From an uncultured Collinsella sp. (GTDB lineage Bacteria > Actinomycetota > Coriobacteriia > Coriobacteriales > Coriobacteriaceae), in contig CATYJU010000023.1 of the NCBI GenBank assembly GCA_958407995.1, forward strand, positions 1 through 31,406: a stretch of 31,406 bases of DNA, read 5' to 3'. The position numbers were made by a program, and so were the translations under genes. The notes under the pieces were generated by a model. That model ran no database searches. It was not told where the DNA came from and saw only the letters and a list, made by a program, of their open reading frames with translations. Positions 7,276 through 18,036 of this stretch are shown one piece after another. Numbering within the stretch: position 1 is the first letter of the stretch; each line of letters begins with the position of its first letter.

Positions 7276-9726
7276 CTAAATCAGCCTAAAATGCTCGAGC
7301 GCCGCAACGACGCCGTCGTGATCGACGGTGTCGGTCACGTAATCGGCCTTATCCTTGAGATAGTCCGGTGCGTTGCCCATCGCAATGCCGACATCGACGG
7401 CGTTCATCAGCGAGACGTCATTGCTGGCGTCGCCAATGCCGTATACGGTTCCGTGGTGGGGATCGAGGGCGTCGAGTACAGACTGGATGCCCCCGCGCTT
7501 CGTGCATTCGCGGGGCGAGATTTCGGTTACCTCGAGTTCGAGCTCGTTAAAGCACAGCAGCGGCTCAAGTGTCTTATCTTGAGCGATGTGGTTGGCGAGC
7601 GATGTAGACATCAAGATCTTGTAGACACTGTAATGTTGCAGCTGCGTGACTGCGTCGCCCAGGGTGCGCGCGTATCCGGGAGCATCGGGGGCATCGGCAC
7701 TCATGCGCACGACGCCGTTGAGGCCCTCAAAGCGGATGACCTCGCCCGATTGCTCAAGGTAGGGGGCAAGACGCTGCAGCATACTGGGCGTCATCGACAG
7801 ATCGCGAATTGCGTGTCCGTTGATCTCGGCGTAACCGCCCGCAAGACAGACGATGCCGGTCCAGGGCAGCTCAAGAAGTTTGGGGTGGATGCAGCTGAGG
7901 GTGCGTCCTGTGCAGATAAAGGCCATGTTGCCGTTTGCAACGAAATCGCGGATGGCCTGCGAGACCGCCTCGTTGGGATAAGGGGACAGGTCACGCTCGC
8001 TCTCGGGAAGCTCTTGTGCCACTCGAGGGTCTTGCCAGGCGAGCGTTCCGTCGATATCGAAGAAGCAGATATCGCCGCGCTTATGGGCTGCGCTGGCGGC
8101 AGGGGAGGCCGAGGTGGTGGGCACAAATCCCGGCTCGAGGCCCATGATCTGGTCAAAATGCTCTTTAACGCGGGGAACGGAGATGCCGATGATCACCTGG
8201 GCGGTCTTGCCCGTAATGATGAGGCCCTTGGCGCCCACCGCGACAAACGACGCGTTATCTGCAACGATGGAAGGGTCTGCGACCTCGACGCGCAGGCGCG
8301 TGGCGCAGTTGGTTGCGCCCACGATATTGCCAACGCCACCTAAAAGCTGAATTACCCGCTCAGCGAGGACGTGATCTTGATCGGATCGACTATTGACCTC
8401 GTCATTGGGAGATTGCTCTTTGGCAAAGTCGCTTCCCGTTAAACAATCGATTGCCGCGCGATTGGCGACATGATTCTCGCGGCCCGGCGTCTTAAGGTCA
8501 TAGACCAAGATGAGTGCTCGAAAACTAACAAAAAAGATGAGGCTAAAGGCAAGGCCGATACCGAGCGCCAAAAGATAGGCACCGGCATGCGTGCGCATGA
8601 GCGGAATAAAGTTGAAGGCTGCCATCTCCATGAGGCCGCCCGAGAAGATGCCGACGATGCCAAAGAGATTCATGGCTGTGGCAAGGCAAGACGATAAGAC
8701 GGCGTAGAGCAAAAAGAGCCCGGGGTGGGTGAACATAAAGAGAAACTCGAGTGGCTCGGTAACGCCGCAAACCACCGAGGCGATGATGGCGGGAGCAAGG
8801 ATGACCCTGAGGCCGGCGCGGCGCTCGGATTTTGCGGTGGAGTAGAACGCAGCTGCGATGGCAGGAAGGCCAAAGACTTTGACCCAGCCGGTGGCGGTAA
8901 AACCGGCCCACGGCGCAAGCTCATTAAGGGGGCGCGTGCTATGGGAGAGGATGGGGAGCAAACTGCTCCACGTGGCGTAGATGCCGTCGTTAATGACCAG
9001 GTTGTCGTAGTAGATCGGCATGTAGAGCAGGTGGTGCAGGCCAAAGGGCTCGAGTGCTCGTTCTAAAAAGACAAAGATGCCCACGCCAAAGGGACCGACG
9101 CCTGCAAGCGCGTGACGCAGCGTATCGGTTACATCGTATACGTAGGGCACGATGGCGGCCGAGATGGCGGCAAGGGCAAACACGGCAAAAAAGCTGATGA
9201 GGTAGACCAGCGAGGAGCCCGAGAAGGTGCCGAGCCAATCGGGAATCTTGGCATCGTAGAAGCGGTCATGGATGGTGACGACGGTTGCCGATACCGCCAG
9301 CGGGCCGATAATGCCGGTGTCGAGCGTCTTGATGCCGTCGATGACGGTGATACCGCTGGCGGTGGTCAAAGATGACGGGTACTCAAGTCCAAGGTTGTCT
9401 CCGCTCAGCTTAATGATCTCGCTCAAAAAGAAGCAGTAGGCAAAATAGGCGACGAGAGCCTCGAGGCAGCAACGAGCCGGTTGTTTTTGGGCAAGACCGA
9501 TGGGCAGCGCTACGGCAAAAAGGAGCGGGAGGCGTTTAAAGACCGTCCACGAGCCGCGCTGGATGATGGTCCAAAAAACGTACCAAGGGGTTCCGTATAC
9601 GGCGAGATCGCCGACGATGTCCGCAGTCGTTGCGAGAGCGGAGACGCCGACCATGAGGCCTGATATAGAAAACAGCATGGCGGGCGCGAACATTGCCCCG
9701 CCAAAGCGTTGGATTTTTTGCAGCAT
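7276..9726 (-). CDS. PTS alpha-glucoside/glucose-type EIICB fused to a HAD-IIB phosphatase
   Basis: This is an 816-residue, three-part protein. Residues 1 to about 420 are a PTS EIIC membrane domain with many hydrophobic segments and the conserved GVTEPLEFLFMF loop. Residues about 455-540 are EIIB, with the phosphorylated cysteine in GATNCATRL (C474). Residues about 553-816 are a Cof-type HAD hydrolase. Its motif I is DIDGT (D557, D559), motif II is CTGR, then a KRGG lysine, and motif IV is GDASND (D766, D770). EIIC/EIIB resemble maltose/alpha-glucoside enzymes. No EIIA domain is present, so a separate EIIA must supply phosphate. The fused phosphatase could remove phosphate from the imported sugar phosphate or prevent its toxic build-up; that is inference. 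The ATG has GGAAGG six bases upstream. It is divergent from the GntR regulator, with an operator-like site at 9770-9779. Confidence 0.9.
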   Translation of the reverse strand: MLQKIQRFGGAMFAPAMLFSISGLMVGVSALATTADIVGDLAVYGTPWYVFWTIIQRGSWTVFKRLPLLFAVALPIGLAQKQPARCCLEALVAYFAYCFFLSEIIKLSGDNLGLEYPSSLTTASGITVIDGIKTLDTGIIGPLAVSATVVTIHDRFYDAKIPDWLGTFSGSSLVYLISFFAVFALAAISAAIVPYVYDVTDTLRHALAGVGPFGVGIFVFLERALEPFGLHHLLYMPIYYDNLVINDGIYATWSSLLPILSHSTRPLNELAPWAGFTATGWVKVFGLPAIAAAFYSTAKSERRAGLRVILAPAIIASVVCGVTEPLEFLFMFTHPGLFLLYAVLSSCLATAMNLFGIVGIFSGGLMEMAAFNFIPLMRTHAGAYLLALGIGLAFSLIFFVSFRALILVYDLKTPGRENHVANRAAIDCLTGSDFAKEQSPNDEVNSRSDQDHVLAERVIQLLGGVGNIVGATNCATRLRVEVADPSIVADNASFVAVGAKGLIITGKTAQVIIGISVPRVKEHFDQIMGLEPGFVPTTSASPAASAAHKRGDICFFDIDGTLAWQDPRVAQELPESERDLSPYPNEAVSQAIRDFVANGNMAFICTGRTLSCIHPKLLELPWTGIVCLAGGYAEINGHAIRDLSMTPSMLQRLAPYLEQSGEVIRFEGLNGVVRMSADAPDAPGYARTLGDAVTQLQHYSVYKILMSTSLANHIAQDKTLEPLLCFNELELEVTEISPRECTKRGGIQSVLDALDPHHGTVYGIGDASNDVSLMNAVDVGIAMGNAPDYLKDKADYVTDTVDHDGVVAALEHFRLI

Positions 9727-9768
9727 GTTCTGCCTTCCGAATATCGAGGCGCGTTGCGCGTGGGGAAA

Positions 9769-9780
9769 CGTTTAAACAAT
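9769..9780. promoter_or_regulatory. Candidate GntR operator at the PTS gene
   Basis: GTTTAAACAA (9770-9779) is one of five related sites in the window. It lies just downstream of a TACAAT -10 candidate (minus strand, 9792-9787) and about 43 bases before the PTS start, a position suited to repression. Confidence 0.5.
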
Positions 9781-9890
9781 GGATTCATTGTAGAGGACCA
9801 GACGATTGTCGTACCGGCAGTTTTGAGCGAAACCGATTTGGGCATGACAGAAACCGTCAACGGTTAAATCCTGTCGCTTTACCGATATTC

Positions 9891-9920
9891 GGTTTAAACA
9901 ACTTTAAGAAATGCTATCGT
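9891..9920 (+). promoter_or_regulatory. gntR promoter with overlapping operator
   Basis: GTTTAAACAAC (9892-9902) covers the expected -35 region, and TATCGT (9915-9920) is the candidate -10. The same operator to TATCGT arrangement occurs ahead of the ABC importer, pointing to autoregulation and coordinated control. Confidence 0.5.
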
Positions 9921-9955
9921 GCCTAGCCGGAAATGAATAATGTAGAGGTGAAACA

Positions 9956-10675
9956 ATGCCAAAAGCGATATACGAAGGAATCTACCGAGAAATACGCTCG
10001 CGCATCATTAATGGGACCTATGCGTTTCAGGAGATGCTGCCAACCGAAGCCGAGCTGACCGCGGAGTTCGGATGCACTCGCAATACCGTCCGTCGCGCCT
10101 TGGGTATGCTGGCCGACGGGATGTTTGTGCAGCCCATACACGGCAAGGGCGTGCGCGTCATTTGGCTTAAAGGCGAAACCGATATGCTGGGCGCGCTCGA
10201 GGAAGTCGAGTCGTTTGGCGAGTTTGCAAAGCGCAACAATGCCGTTGCATCGACGGACGTTAAGTCTTTTGAACATCTGGTCTGCACCGAGCAACTCTCT
10301 CGTCGCCTGGGCTTTAAGGTGGGCGAGAAGTTGATTCGCGTGGTGCGCGTCCGTAGCCTTAACGGTAACGCTCGCCAGGTGGACCACGGCTATTTTCTGG
10401 AGTCGATCGCCAAAGGCCTGACGCCCGAGATCGCCGCAAGGTCAATTTACGACTATCTGGAGCACAAGCGCGGCGTCAAAGTGATGGCGAGCCGTCGTAC
10501 GGTGAGTGTCGAGCTCGCCAACGATGAGGACTGCAGCTACTTGGACCTTGGTAAGTACAACTGCGTCGCCGTCATGGAGAGCCAATCGTACACCTCGGAT
10601 GGCATCTTGTTCGAGGTCACGCATGCCCGCACGCATCCCGAGATCTTCCACTACCGCGTCAACTCCAAGCGATAG
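9956..10675 (+). CDS. GntR-family regulator with UTRA ligand domain
   Basis: This 239-residue transcription factor has an N-terminal winged helix at residues about 4-70 (IYREIRSRIINGTYAFQEMLPTE, then LTAEFGCTRNTVRRALGML and IHGKGVRV), typical of GntR. From about 90 to the end is a UTRA-type ligand-binding domain of the HutC/TreR group, which usually binds sugars or sugar phosphates. An AGAGGTGA site precedes the ATG. It is transcribed divergently from the PTS-HAD gene and directly upstream of the maltodextrin ABC operon. TTGTTTAAACAA-like motifs at all these promoters, and at malQ, are its most likely binding sites. Whether it represses or activates is not shown; motif positions over -35 or near +1 favour repression relieved by a sugar ligand. 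Confidence 0.88.
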   Translation: MPKAIYEGIYREIRSRIINGTYAFQEMLPTEAELTAEFGCTRNTVRRALGMLADGMFVQPIHGKGVRVIWLKGETDMLGALEEVESFGEFAKRNNAVASTDVKSFEHLVCTEQLSRRLGFKVGEKLIRVVRVRSLNGNARQVDHGYFLESIAKGLTPEIAARSIYDYLEHKRGVKVMASRRTVSVELANDEDCSYLDLGKYNCVAVMESQSYTSDGILFEVTHARTHPEIFHYRVNSKR

Positions 10676-10717
10676 TCGGCTAGCTCGCAGCCTGACGAGA
10701 CTCATGCCCTCAAAGCG

Positions 10718-10766
10718 AAAACGCCCGGTCAAACCGACGATGTATCGGCTTGACCAGGCGTTTTCT
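10718..10766 (+). terminator. Terminator of gntR, likely bidirectional shape
   Basis: AAAACGCC and GGTCAA at 10718-10731 pair with TTGACC and GGCGTTTT at 10750-10764, with one unpaired base on each side. An inner CCGA/TCGG pairing closes the loop. T-rich bases follow. Confidence 0.7.
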
Positions 10767-10786
10767 CTGCATTCGATAACAAATAA

Positions 10787-10798
10787 TTGTTTATACAA
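10787..10798. promoter_or_regulatory. Candidate operator upstream of ABC operon (distal)
   Basis: TTGTTTATACAA has TTGT/ACAA arms four bases apart and matches the motif at the PTS, gntR and malQ promoters. It lies 75 bases upstream of the proximal copy. Confidence 0.45.
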
Positions 10799-10861
10799 AA
10801 CTTGTCAAGTATCAAGTTGAAATTACCGTTCACCGAAGTTTTTCTACCGCTCTAGTAATAC

Positions 10862-10893
10862 TTGTTCAAACAACTAGCCAAATAGCGTATCGT
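10862..10893 (+). promoter_or_regulatory. ABC operon promoter with proximal operator
   Basis: TTGTTCAAACAA (10862-10873) is followed by TATCGT (10888-10893), almost the same spacing as at gntR. The operator would cover the -35 region of the maltodextrin importer operon. Confidence 0.5.
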
Positions 10894-10939
10894 ACAAATC
10901 AGCAAAAGGGGCAAAGTCCCCGAGCCAATCTCCGAAAGC

Positions 10940-10958
10940 GGCGGCAAAGGGTGCCGCC
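10940..10958 (+). promoter_or_regulatory. 5'UTR hairpin before the binding-protein gene
   Basis: GGCGGCA (10940-10946) pairs perfectly with TGCCGCC (10952-10958) around a five-base loop. It ends about nine bases before the AAAGGG ribosome-binding site, so it may stabilise the mRNA or modulate initiation. Confidence 0.45.
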
Positions 10959-10981
10959 ACGGTGTGAAAGGGTGGATTGTA

Positions 10982-12298
10982 ATGAAGAACGAAATGAGCA
11001 GAAGGCAGTTCCTGGGCTTTGCTGGTTCCGCGGCTGCGGTTCTTGGTCTGGGTCTCGTGGGCTGCGGTGGTTCTGCCGGCTCCGGCTCCTCTGCTTCTGG
11101 TGACGCTGCCGAGGTCTACTTCCTCCAATTCAAGCCCGAGGTCGACAAGGAGTGGAAGGAGATCGCCAAGGCCTATAAGAAGGAGAAGGGCGTCGAGGTC
11201 AAGATCGTGACCGCTGCCTCCAACACCTACGAGGAGAAGCTCAAGTCCGAGATGTCCAAGAGCTCCGCTCCGACCCTGTTCCAGGTCAACGGCCCCACCG
11301 GCCTTAAGAACTGGAAGGATTACTGCGCCGACCTGTCCGATACCAAGCTCCGCGGTGAGCTCATTGACGACTCCCTGGCTCTGCAGTCCGATGGCAAGGA
11401 TCTGGGTATCGACTGGGTCCAGGAGAGCTACGGCATCATCTACAACAAGCAGCTGCTCGAGAAGGCTGGCTACAAGGCCGAGGACATCAACTCCTTCGAC
11501 AAGCTGAAGGCTTGTGCCGACGACATCCAGGCCCGCAAGGACGAGCTTGGTGTTGAGGGTGCCTTTACTTCCGCCGGCATGGATGACTCCTCCAGCTGGC
11601 GCTACACCACCCACCTCGCCAACCTCCCGCTCTACTACGAGTTCGAGAAGGAGCACAACCAGGAGGACGACGAGATCAAGGGCGAGTATCTCGACAACTT
11701 CAAGCAGATTTTCGACCTGTACATCACCGACTCCACCTGCGATCCTTCGCAGCTTGCCTCCAAGACCGGCGACGACGCCACCAACGAGTTCGCAACCGGC
11801 AAGGCCGTCTTCTATCAGAACGGCTCTTGGGCCTACTCTGACCTCGTCAAGGCCGGCATGACCGACGATCAGATTGGCATGATGCCCATCTACATCGGTG
11901 TCGACGGCGAGGAGAACCAGGGCCTGTGCTCCGGCGGCGAGAACTACTGGTGCGTCAGCTCCCAGGCTTCCGAGGATGCCCAGAAGGCCACCGAGGACTT
12001 CATGTATTGGTGCGTCACTTCTGACACCGCCACCAGCATCATCGCTGACAAGATGGGTCTGACTGCCCCGTTCAAGAGCGCCAAGGAAACCACCAATGTC
12101 TTCTCGCAGCAGGCCGTCGCCATGGCCAAGGACGGCAAGAAGACCGTCGCTTGGGACTTCGTCTACATCCCCTCTGAGGAGTGGAAGAAGAACCTCAAGC
12201 AGGCTCTGATCGCCTATGCTGCCGACAACAGCAAGTGGGACGGCGTCAAGAACGCCTTCGTCGATGGCTGGAAGACCGAGAAGGCTGCTTCCGAGTAA
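10982..12298 (+). CDS. Maltodextrin-type ABC transporter substrate-binding lipoprotein
   Basis: A 438-residue extracellular solute-binding protein (MalE/UgpB-like family 1). The N-terminus holds a twin-arginine signal, SRRQFLGF, and a lipobox, LVGC, with the lipid-modified cysteine at 28, followed by a Gly/Ser linker. It is therefore exported folded by Tat and anchored to the outer face of the membrane. The mature part has the family's FKPEVDKEWKEIAKAY start, KTVAWDFVYIPSEEWKK near the end, and many Trp/Tyr residues suited to stacking on sugars. ATG 10982 has GAAAGGGTGG just upstream; a GTG at 10964 is in frame but lacks a site. It is first in the operon with two permeases and, probably, the ATPase. 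The neighbouring GlgP and MalQ support malto-oligosaccharides as substrate (inference). Confidence 0.9.
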   Translation: MKNEMSRRQFLGFAGSAAAVLGLGLVGCGGSAGSGSSASGDAAEVYFLQFKPEVDKEWKEIAKAYKKEKGVEVKIVTAASNTYEEKLKSEMSKSSAPTLFQVNGPTGLKNWKDYCADLSDTKLRGELIDDSLALQSDGKDLGIDWVQESYGIIYNKQLLEKAGYKAEDINSFDKLKACADDIQARKDELGVEGAFTSAGMDDSSSWRYTTHLANLPLYYEFEKEHNQEDDEIKGEYLDNFKQIFDLYITDSTCDPSQLASKTGDDATNEFATGKAVFYQNGSWAYSDLVKAGMTDDQIGMMPIYIGVDGEENQGLCSGGENYWCVSSQASEDAQKATEDFMYWCVTSDTATSIIADKMGLTAPFKSAKETTNVFSQQAVAMAKDGKKTVAWDFVYIPSEEWKKNLKQALIAYAADNSKWDGVKNAFVDGWKTEKAASE

Positions 12299-12330
12299 GT
12301 AGTTGCTGCCCAAGCTATCTGATTAGCGAC

Positions 12331-12364
12331 AGGGGGCGGGCAGACGTTGGTTTGCCCGCCCCCT
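12331..12364 (+). promoter_or_regulatory. Intercistronic hairpin between binding protein and permease
   Basis: AGGGGGCGGGCA (12331-12342) pairs perfectly with TGCCCGCCCCCT (12353-12364), a 12-bp GC-rich stem without a T run. This is the usual position for a structure that protects the abundant binding-protein mRNA and lowers permease expression. Confidence 0.7.
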
Positions 12365-12385
12365 GCATATTGAAAGGACCCTTCT

Positions 12386-13240
12386 ATGGGCAAAGCACTC
12401 AAGCGCTGGTGGCCGCTCTTTATGCTGCCCACGTGCCTGGCGTTTATGATCGGGTTCGTGATCCCCTTTATCCAGGGCTTCTATCTCTCGTTCTGCCAGT
12501 TTATTACCATCAACAATACGCACTTTGTCGGTATCGAGAACTACGTGCGCGCACTGTCCGATCCGCAGTTTGCCACGTCGTTCTTCTTTACCGTGGCGTT
12601 TGCCTTCCTGTCGACGGTGCTCATCAACGTGATCGCCCTCGCCATTGCGCAGGCGCTCACCCGCAAAGCGCTCAAGGGCACCAATATCTTCCGTACGATC
12701 TTCTTTATGCCTAATCTGATCGGCGGCATCGTGCTGGGCTACATCTGGCAGATTCTGATCAACTGCCTACTCTCCAACGTGGGCGCCCAGCTCATTGCCC
12801 TTAACTCTGCTGCTGGCTTCTGGGGCCTTATCATCCTGACCCTGTGGCAGCAGGTCGGCTACATGATGATCATCTACATCGCTGGTCTGCAGTCCATTCC
12901 GTCCGACTACATCGAGGCCGCCAAGGTCGACGGCGCTACGGCATGGCAGACGTTTTGGAAGGTTAAGATCCCTAACCTGATGCCGACCATCACCATCTGC
13001 CTGTTCCTGTCCATCACCAACGGCTTTAAGCTGTTCGACCAGAACCTCGCCCTTACCGGCGGCGCCCCCGCGCACTCCACCGAGATGCTCGCCCTGAACA
13101 TCTACAACACGTTCTATTCGCGTGCCGGTATCGCATGGCAGGGCATTGGTCAGGCCAAGGCGGTTATCTTCTGCATCCTGGTCGTGGCCATCTCCATGAT
13201 CCAGCTTAAGGCCACGAGGTCCAAGGAGGTGCAGCAGTAA
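12386..13240 (+). CDS. Sugar ABC transporter permease, MalF type
   Basis: A 284-residue inner-membrane permease of the binding-protein-dependent family with six predicted hydrophobic segments. The cytoplasmic EAA loop is EAAKVDGATAWQTFWKVKIP, where the importer ATPase docks. The C-terminal half contains FKLFDQNLALTGGAPAHSTEM, common in MalF/UgpA-type sugar permeases. It has a GAAAGGA ribosome-binding site and overlaps the next gene by one base (TAATG), indicating translational coupling. It forms a heterodimer with the following permease. Substrate is inferred from context only. Confidence 0.92.
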   Translation: MGKALKRWWPLFMLPTCLAFMIGFVIPFIQGFYLSFCQFITINNTHFVGIENYVRALSDPQFATSFFFTVAFAFLSTVLINVIALAIAQALTRKALKGTNIFRTIFFMPNLIGGIVLGYIWQILINCLLSNVGAQLIALNSAAGFWGLIILTLWQQVGYMMIIYIAGLQSIPSDYIEAAKVDGATAWQTFWKVKIPNLMPTITICLFLSITNGFKLFDQNLALTGGAPAHSTEMLALNIYNTFYSRAGIAWQGIGQAKAVIFCILVVAISMIQLKATRSKEVQQ

Positions 13241-14079
13241 TGAAACGCGATAAGGTTATCAACCGCGCGCTCTCGATTTTCTTTACGATCCTGTCGCTCG
13301 CGTGGATCTACCCCGTGTTCATGATTGCGCTTAATTCTTTTAAGAAAGCGACTGCAATCAGCACCACCACGGCATTCGATCTGCTCACGCCCGAGACGTT
13401 CAACGGCCTCGCAAACTACATGCACGCCCTTAACGAGCAGGGCTTTGCCTCGGCATTTATGTACTCGCTCATCATCACGGTCACGTCGGTCGTGCTGATC
13501 TTGGTGTGCTGCTCCATGTGCGCTTGGTACGTGGTTCGTGTCAACAACAAGATCTCGAACTTCTTCTATTACCTGTTCGTGTTCTCGATGGTCGTGCCCT
13601 TCCAGATGCTCATGTTCACGCTGTCCAATTTGGCGGACCGCATCGGCTTCAACACGCCGTTCAACATCTGCTTTATCTACCTCGGCTTTGGCGCGGGCCT
13701 GGCGGTCTTTATGTTCGCCGGTTTTGTAAAGAACATCCCGCTCGAGATCGAGGAGGCGGCCATGATTGATGGCTGCAACCCGGTCCAGGTGTTCTTTAAG
13801 ATCGTCCTTCCCATCATGAAGCCCACCTATCTTTCGGTCGGCATCCTCGAGACCATGTGGGTCTGGAACGACTATCTGCTGCCCTACCTTACGCTCGACT
13901 CCACCAAGTACAAGACCATTCCTATCTTGATCCAGTACTTCCGCGGCGGCTACGGCCACGTCGAGCTCGGCCCCATGATGGCCTGCATCATGATGGTCGT
14001 TATCCCCATCGTTATCATGTACATCCTCTGTCAGAAGTACATCATCGACGGCGTGGTGGCAGGTGCCGTCAAGGGCTGA
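13240..14079 (+). CDS. Sugar ABC transporter permease, MalG type
   Basis: A 279-residue permease partner of the MalF-type protein, with six hydrophobic segments. The EAA loop is EEAAMIDGCNPVQVFFKIVLP, followed by ETMWVWNDYLLPYL, a MalG-group signature. The start codon shares its A with the stop of the upstream permease, so the two are made in equal amounts. An imperfect hairpin and 68 bases separate it from the ATPase gene. Confidence 0.92.
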   Translation: MKRDKVINRALSIFFTILSLAWIYPVFMIALNSFKKATAISTTTAFDLLTPETFNGLANYMHALNEQGFASAFMYSLIITVTSVVLILVCCSMCAWYVVRVNNKISNFFYYLFVFSMVVPFQMLMFTLSNLADRIGFNTPFNICFIYLGFGAGLAVFMFAGFVKNIPLEIEEAAMIDGCNPVQVFFKIVLPIMKPTYLSVGILETMWVWNDYLLPYLTLDSTKYKTIPILIQYFRGGYGHVELGPMMACIMMVVIPIVIMYILCQKYIIDGVVAGAVKG

Positions 14080-14103
14080 TGCCGTAACTGTTTTGCAAGT
14101 TTC

Positions 14104-14130
14104 TGCGGCGCCCCTCAGCGCGGCGCCGCA
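14104..14130 (+). promoter_or_regulatory. Hairpin between permease and ATPase genes
   Basis: TGCGGCGCC (14104-14112) pairs perfectly with GGCGCCGCA (14122-14130). There is no T run, so it is more likely an mRNA-stabilising or expression-tuning structure than a full terminator. Confidence 0.55.
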
Positions 14131-14147
14131 TATCGAAAGGTAAAGAC

Positions 14148-15347
14148 ATGGCCGAGATCGTTCTCAAACATGTTCAGAAGGTGTATCCCAACAACGAGTC
14201 CAAAAAGAAGGGCTTCTTTGGCAAAAAGAAGAAGACCGAGGAGAAGAAGCACAACCTCAAGGTTACCGAGGACGGCGTGCTCGCGGTGGAGGACTTTAAT
14301 CTCACCGTGCATGACCAGGAGTTTGTCGTTCTCGTTGGCCCGTCTGGCTGCGGCAAGTCCACGACGATGCGCATGGTCGCTGGCCTGGAGGACATCACTT
14401 CGGGCGACGTGCTCATCGACGGCAAGCGCGTCAACGACGTGGCGCCCAAGGACCGCGACATTGCCATGGTGTTCCAGAGCTATGCTCTGTACCCCAATAT
14501 GACGGTGTACGAGAACATGGCGTTTACGCTCGAGCTCAAGAAGGTTCCCAAGGACGAGATCGACCGCAAGGTTCGTTCTGCCGCCGAGATTCTGGGCATT
14601 ACCGAGTACCTCGACCGTAAGCCCAAGGCGCTCTCCGGCGGCCAGCGCCAGCGTGTCGCTATCGGCCGCGCCATCGTGCGTGACCCCAAGGTCTTCCTGA
14701 TGGACGAGCCGCTGTCCAACCTGGACGCCAAGCTTCGTAACCAGATGCGTGCCGAGCTCATTAAGCTGCGCCACGAGATCAAGGGCACGTTCATTTATGT
14801 TACTCACGACCAGACCGAGGCTATGACCCTCGGTGACCGTATCGTGGTCATGAAGGACGGCGTCGTCCAGCAGATCGCCACCCCGCAGGAGGTCTTCAAC
14901 CATCCCGCGAACATCTTCGTCGCCGGTTTTATCGGCGTGCCGCAGATGAACTTCTTCGATGCCCAGCTGGTGCGCTCGGGTAACGGCTTTACCGTCAAGA
15001 CCGAGGATATGAACGTGGCGCTCGCTCCCGAGACCTGCGCTCAGCTTGCTCTCAACTGGGACGGCGGCGACGTGAAGGAGATTACGGCCGGCGTGCGCCC
15101 CGAGCAGATTCTGCTTGCCGACAAGGGCGAGGAGGGTGCGCTCCAGGGCACCGTCGAGGTGACCGAGCTCATGGGTTCGACCGAGCACGTTCACGTGACC
15201 GCTCCCGATGGCCAGTTCGTCCTGATCATTCCCGTTGTCGACCTTGAGGCCAAGGGTGCGCTCAAGGCTGGCGACACCATCTGGTTCAAGTTCGAGAAGA
15301 ACGCGACCCATCTCTTCGATAAGGTGTCTGGTAAGAACCTTATCTAG
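14148..15347 (+). CDS. MsmK/UgpC-like sugar importer ATPase with a Lys-rich insert
   Basis: A 399-residue ABC ATPase energising carbohydrate importers. Walker A is GPSGCGKST (residues 64-72), the signature is LSGGQRQRVAIGRA, Walker B is VFLMDEPLSNLD, and the switch is VTHDQTEAM. The C-terminal about 150 residues form the TOBE/MOI-type regulatory domain of the MalK group. Between the first strand and the Walker A there are about 25 extra residues rich in lysine (KKKGFFGKKKKTEEKK) that typical MsmK proteins lack; these would sit near the nucleotide-domain surface. Start by GAAAGG upstream of ATG. It may serve several importers, as MsmK does in streptococci. Operon membership with the two permeases is likely. 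Confidence 0.92.
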   Translation: MAEIVLKHVQKVYPNNESKKKGFFGKKKKTEEKKHNLKVTEDGVLAVEDFNLTVHDQEFVVLVGPSGCGKSTTMRMVAGLEDITSGDVLIDGKRVNDVAPKDRDIAMVFQSYALYPNMTVYENMAFTLELKKVPKDEIDRKVRSAAEILGITEYLDRKPKALSGGQRQRVAIGRAIVRDPKVFLMDEPLSNLDAKLRNQMRAELIKLRHEIKGTFIYVTHDQTEAMTLGDRIVVMKDGVVQQIATPQEVFNHPANIFVAGFIGVPQMNFFDAQLVRSGNGFTVKTEDMNVALAPETCAQLALNWDGGDVKEITAGVRPEQILLADKGEEGALQGTVEVTELMGSTEHVHVTAPDGQFVLIIPVVDLEAKGALKAGDTIWFKFEKNATHLFDKVSGKNLI

Positions 15348-15415
15348 GCCCGGTGCATCCAGGCCCTCCCTTTGGGCGACTGCGGTATTGCCATCCTTTT
15401 GCCGTGGTCACATAT

Positions 15416-15459
15416 AAGGCTCCCCTCCCGTCCACTGGGCGAGAGGGGAGCCTTTCTTT
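15416..15459 (+). terminator. Terminator of the ABC importer operon
   Basis: GGCTCCCCTC (15418-15427) pairs with GAGGGGAGCC (15443-15452) and is followed by TTTCTTT. The remaining bases up to 15,580 show no coding potential. Confidence 0.85.
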
Positions 15460-15581
15460 GTGCCGGGGTTGTCCATCGGCCAGTTTGTCTTGATCTATAA
15501 CAGGTAGACTCAATTTTGCCGGCTAGATGTTACAGGCCGAGATTTTTTGGTCGAGGCAGGCAATGGGCAACACAGGGGCAC

Positions 15582-15616
15582 AAAAAGCGGAGCCGCGTTG
15601 CCGCGACTCCGCTTTC
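15582..15616 (-). terminator. Terminator of glgP
   Basis: On the minus strand AAAGCGGAG and CGCGG pair with CGCG and CTCCGCTTT around a short loop, followed by a T run. It lies 25 bases past the glgP stop and converges with the importer-operon terminator. Confidence 0.8.
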
Positions 15617-15640
15617 AAGAGGATGGGTAAGGGAAGCAAA

Positions 15641-17908
<2,268 letters not shown>

Positions 17909-17946
17909 GTTTCCTCCTGTGATGGGTTGATTACATGTCAGAAATT

Positions 17947-17988
17947 CAAAAGAAGCCCGCGCGAGGGATTGGAGTGGCCTCGCGCGGG
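17947..17988 (-). terminator. Terminator-like hairpin between malQ and glgP
   Basis: On the minus strand CCCGCGCGAGG pairs perfectly with CCTCGCGCGGG (11 bp) and is followed by CTTCTTTTG. Only 40 bases remain before the glgP start, so glgP is either expressed by read-through or from a promoter overlapping this hairpin. Confidence 0.7.
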
Positions 17989-18036
17989 GAAAACGGACGC
18001 GTCCGCACGATGGGGTGGGGTCGGGCGCGGTGGCTC

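Noticed and set aside
10874..12313. A 479-codon minus-strand frame opposite the sugar-binding lipoprotein
   Set aside because: Leu/Gly/Val-rich shadow; the plus-strand gene has a Tat signal, lipobox and ribosome-binding site.
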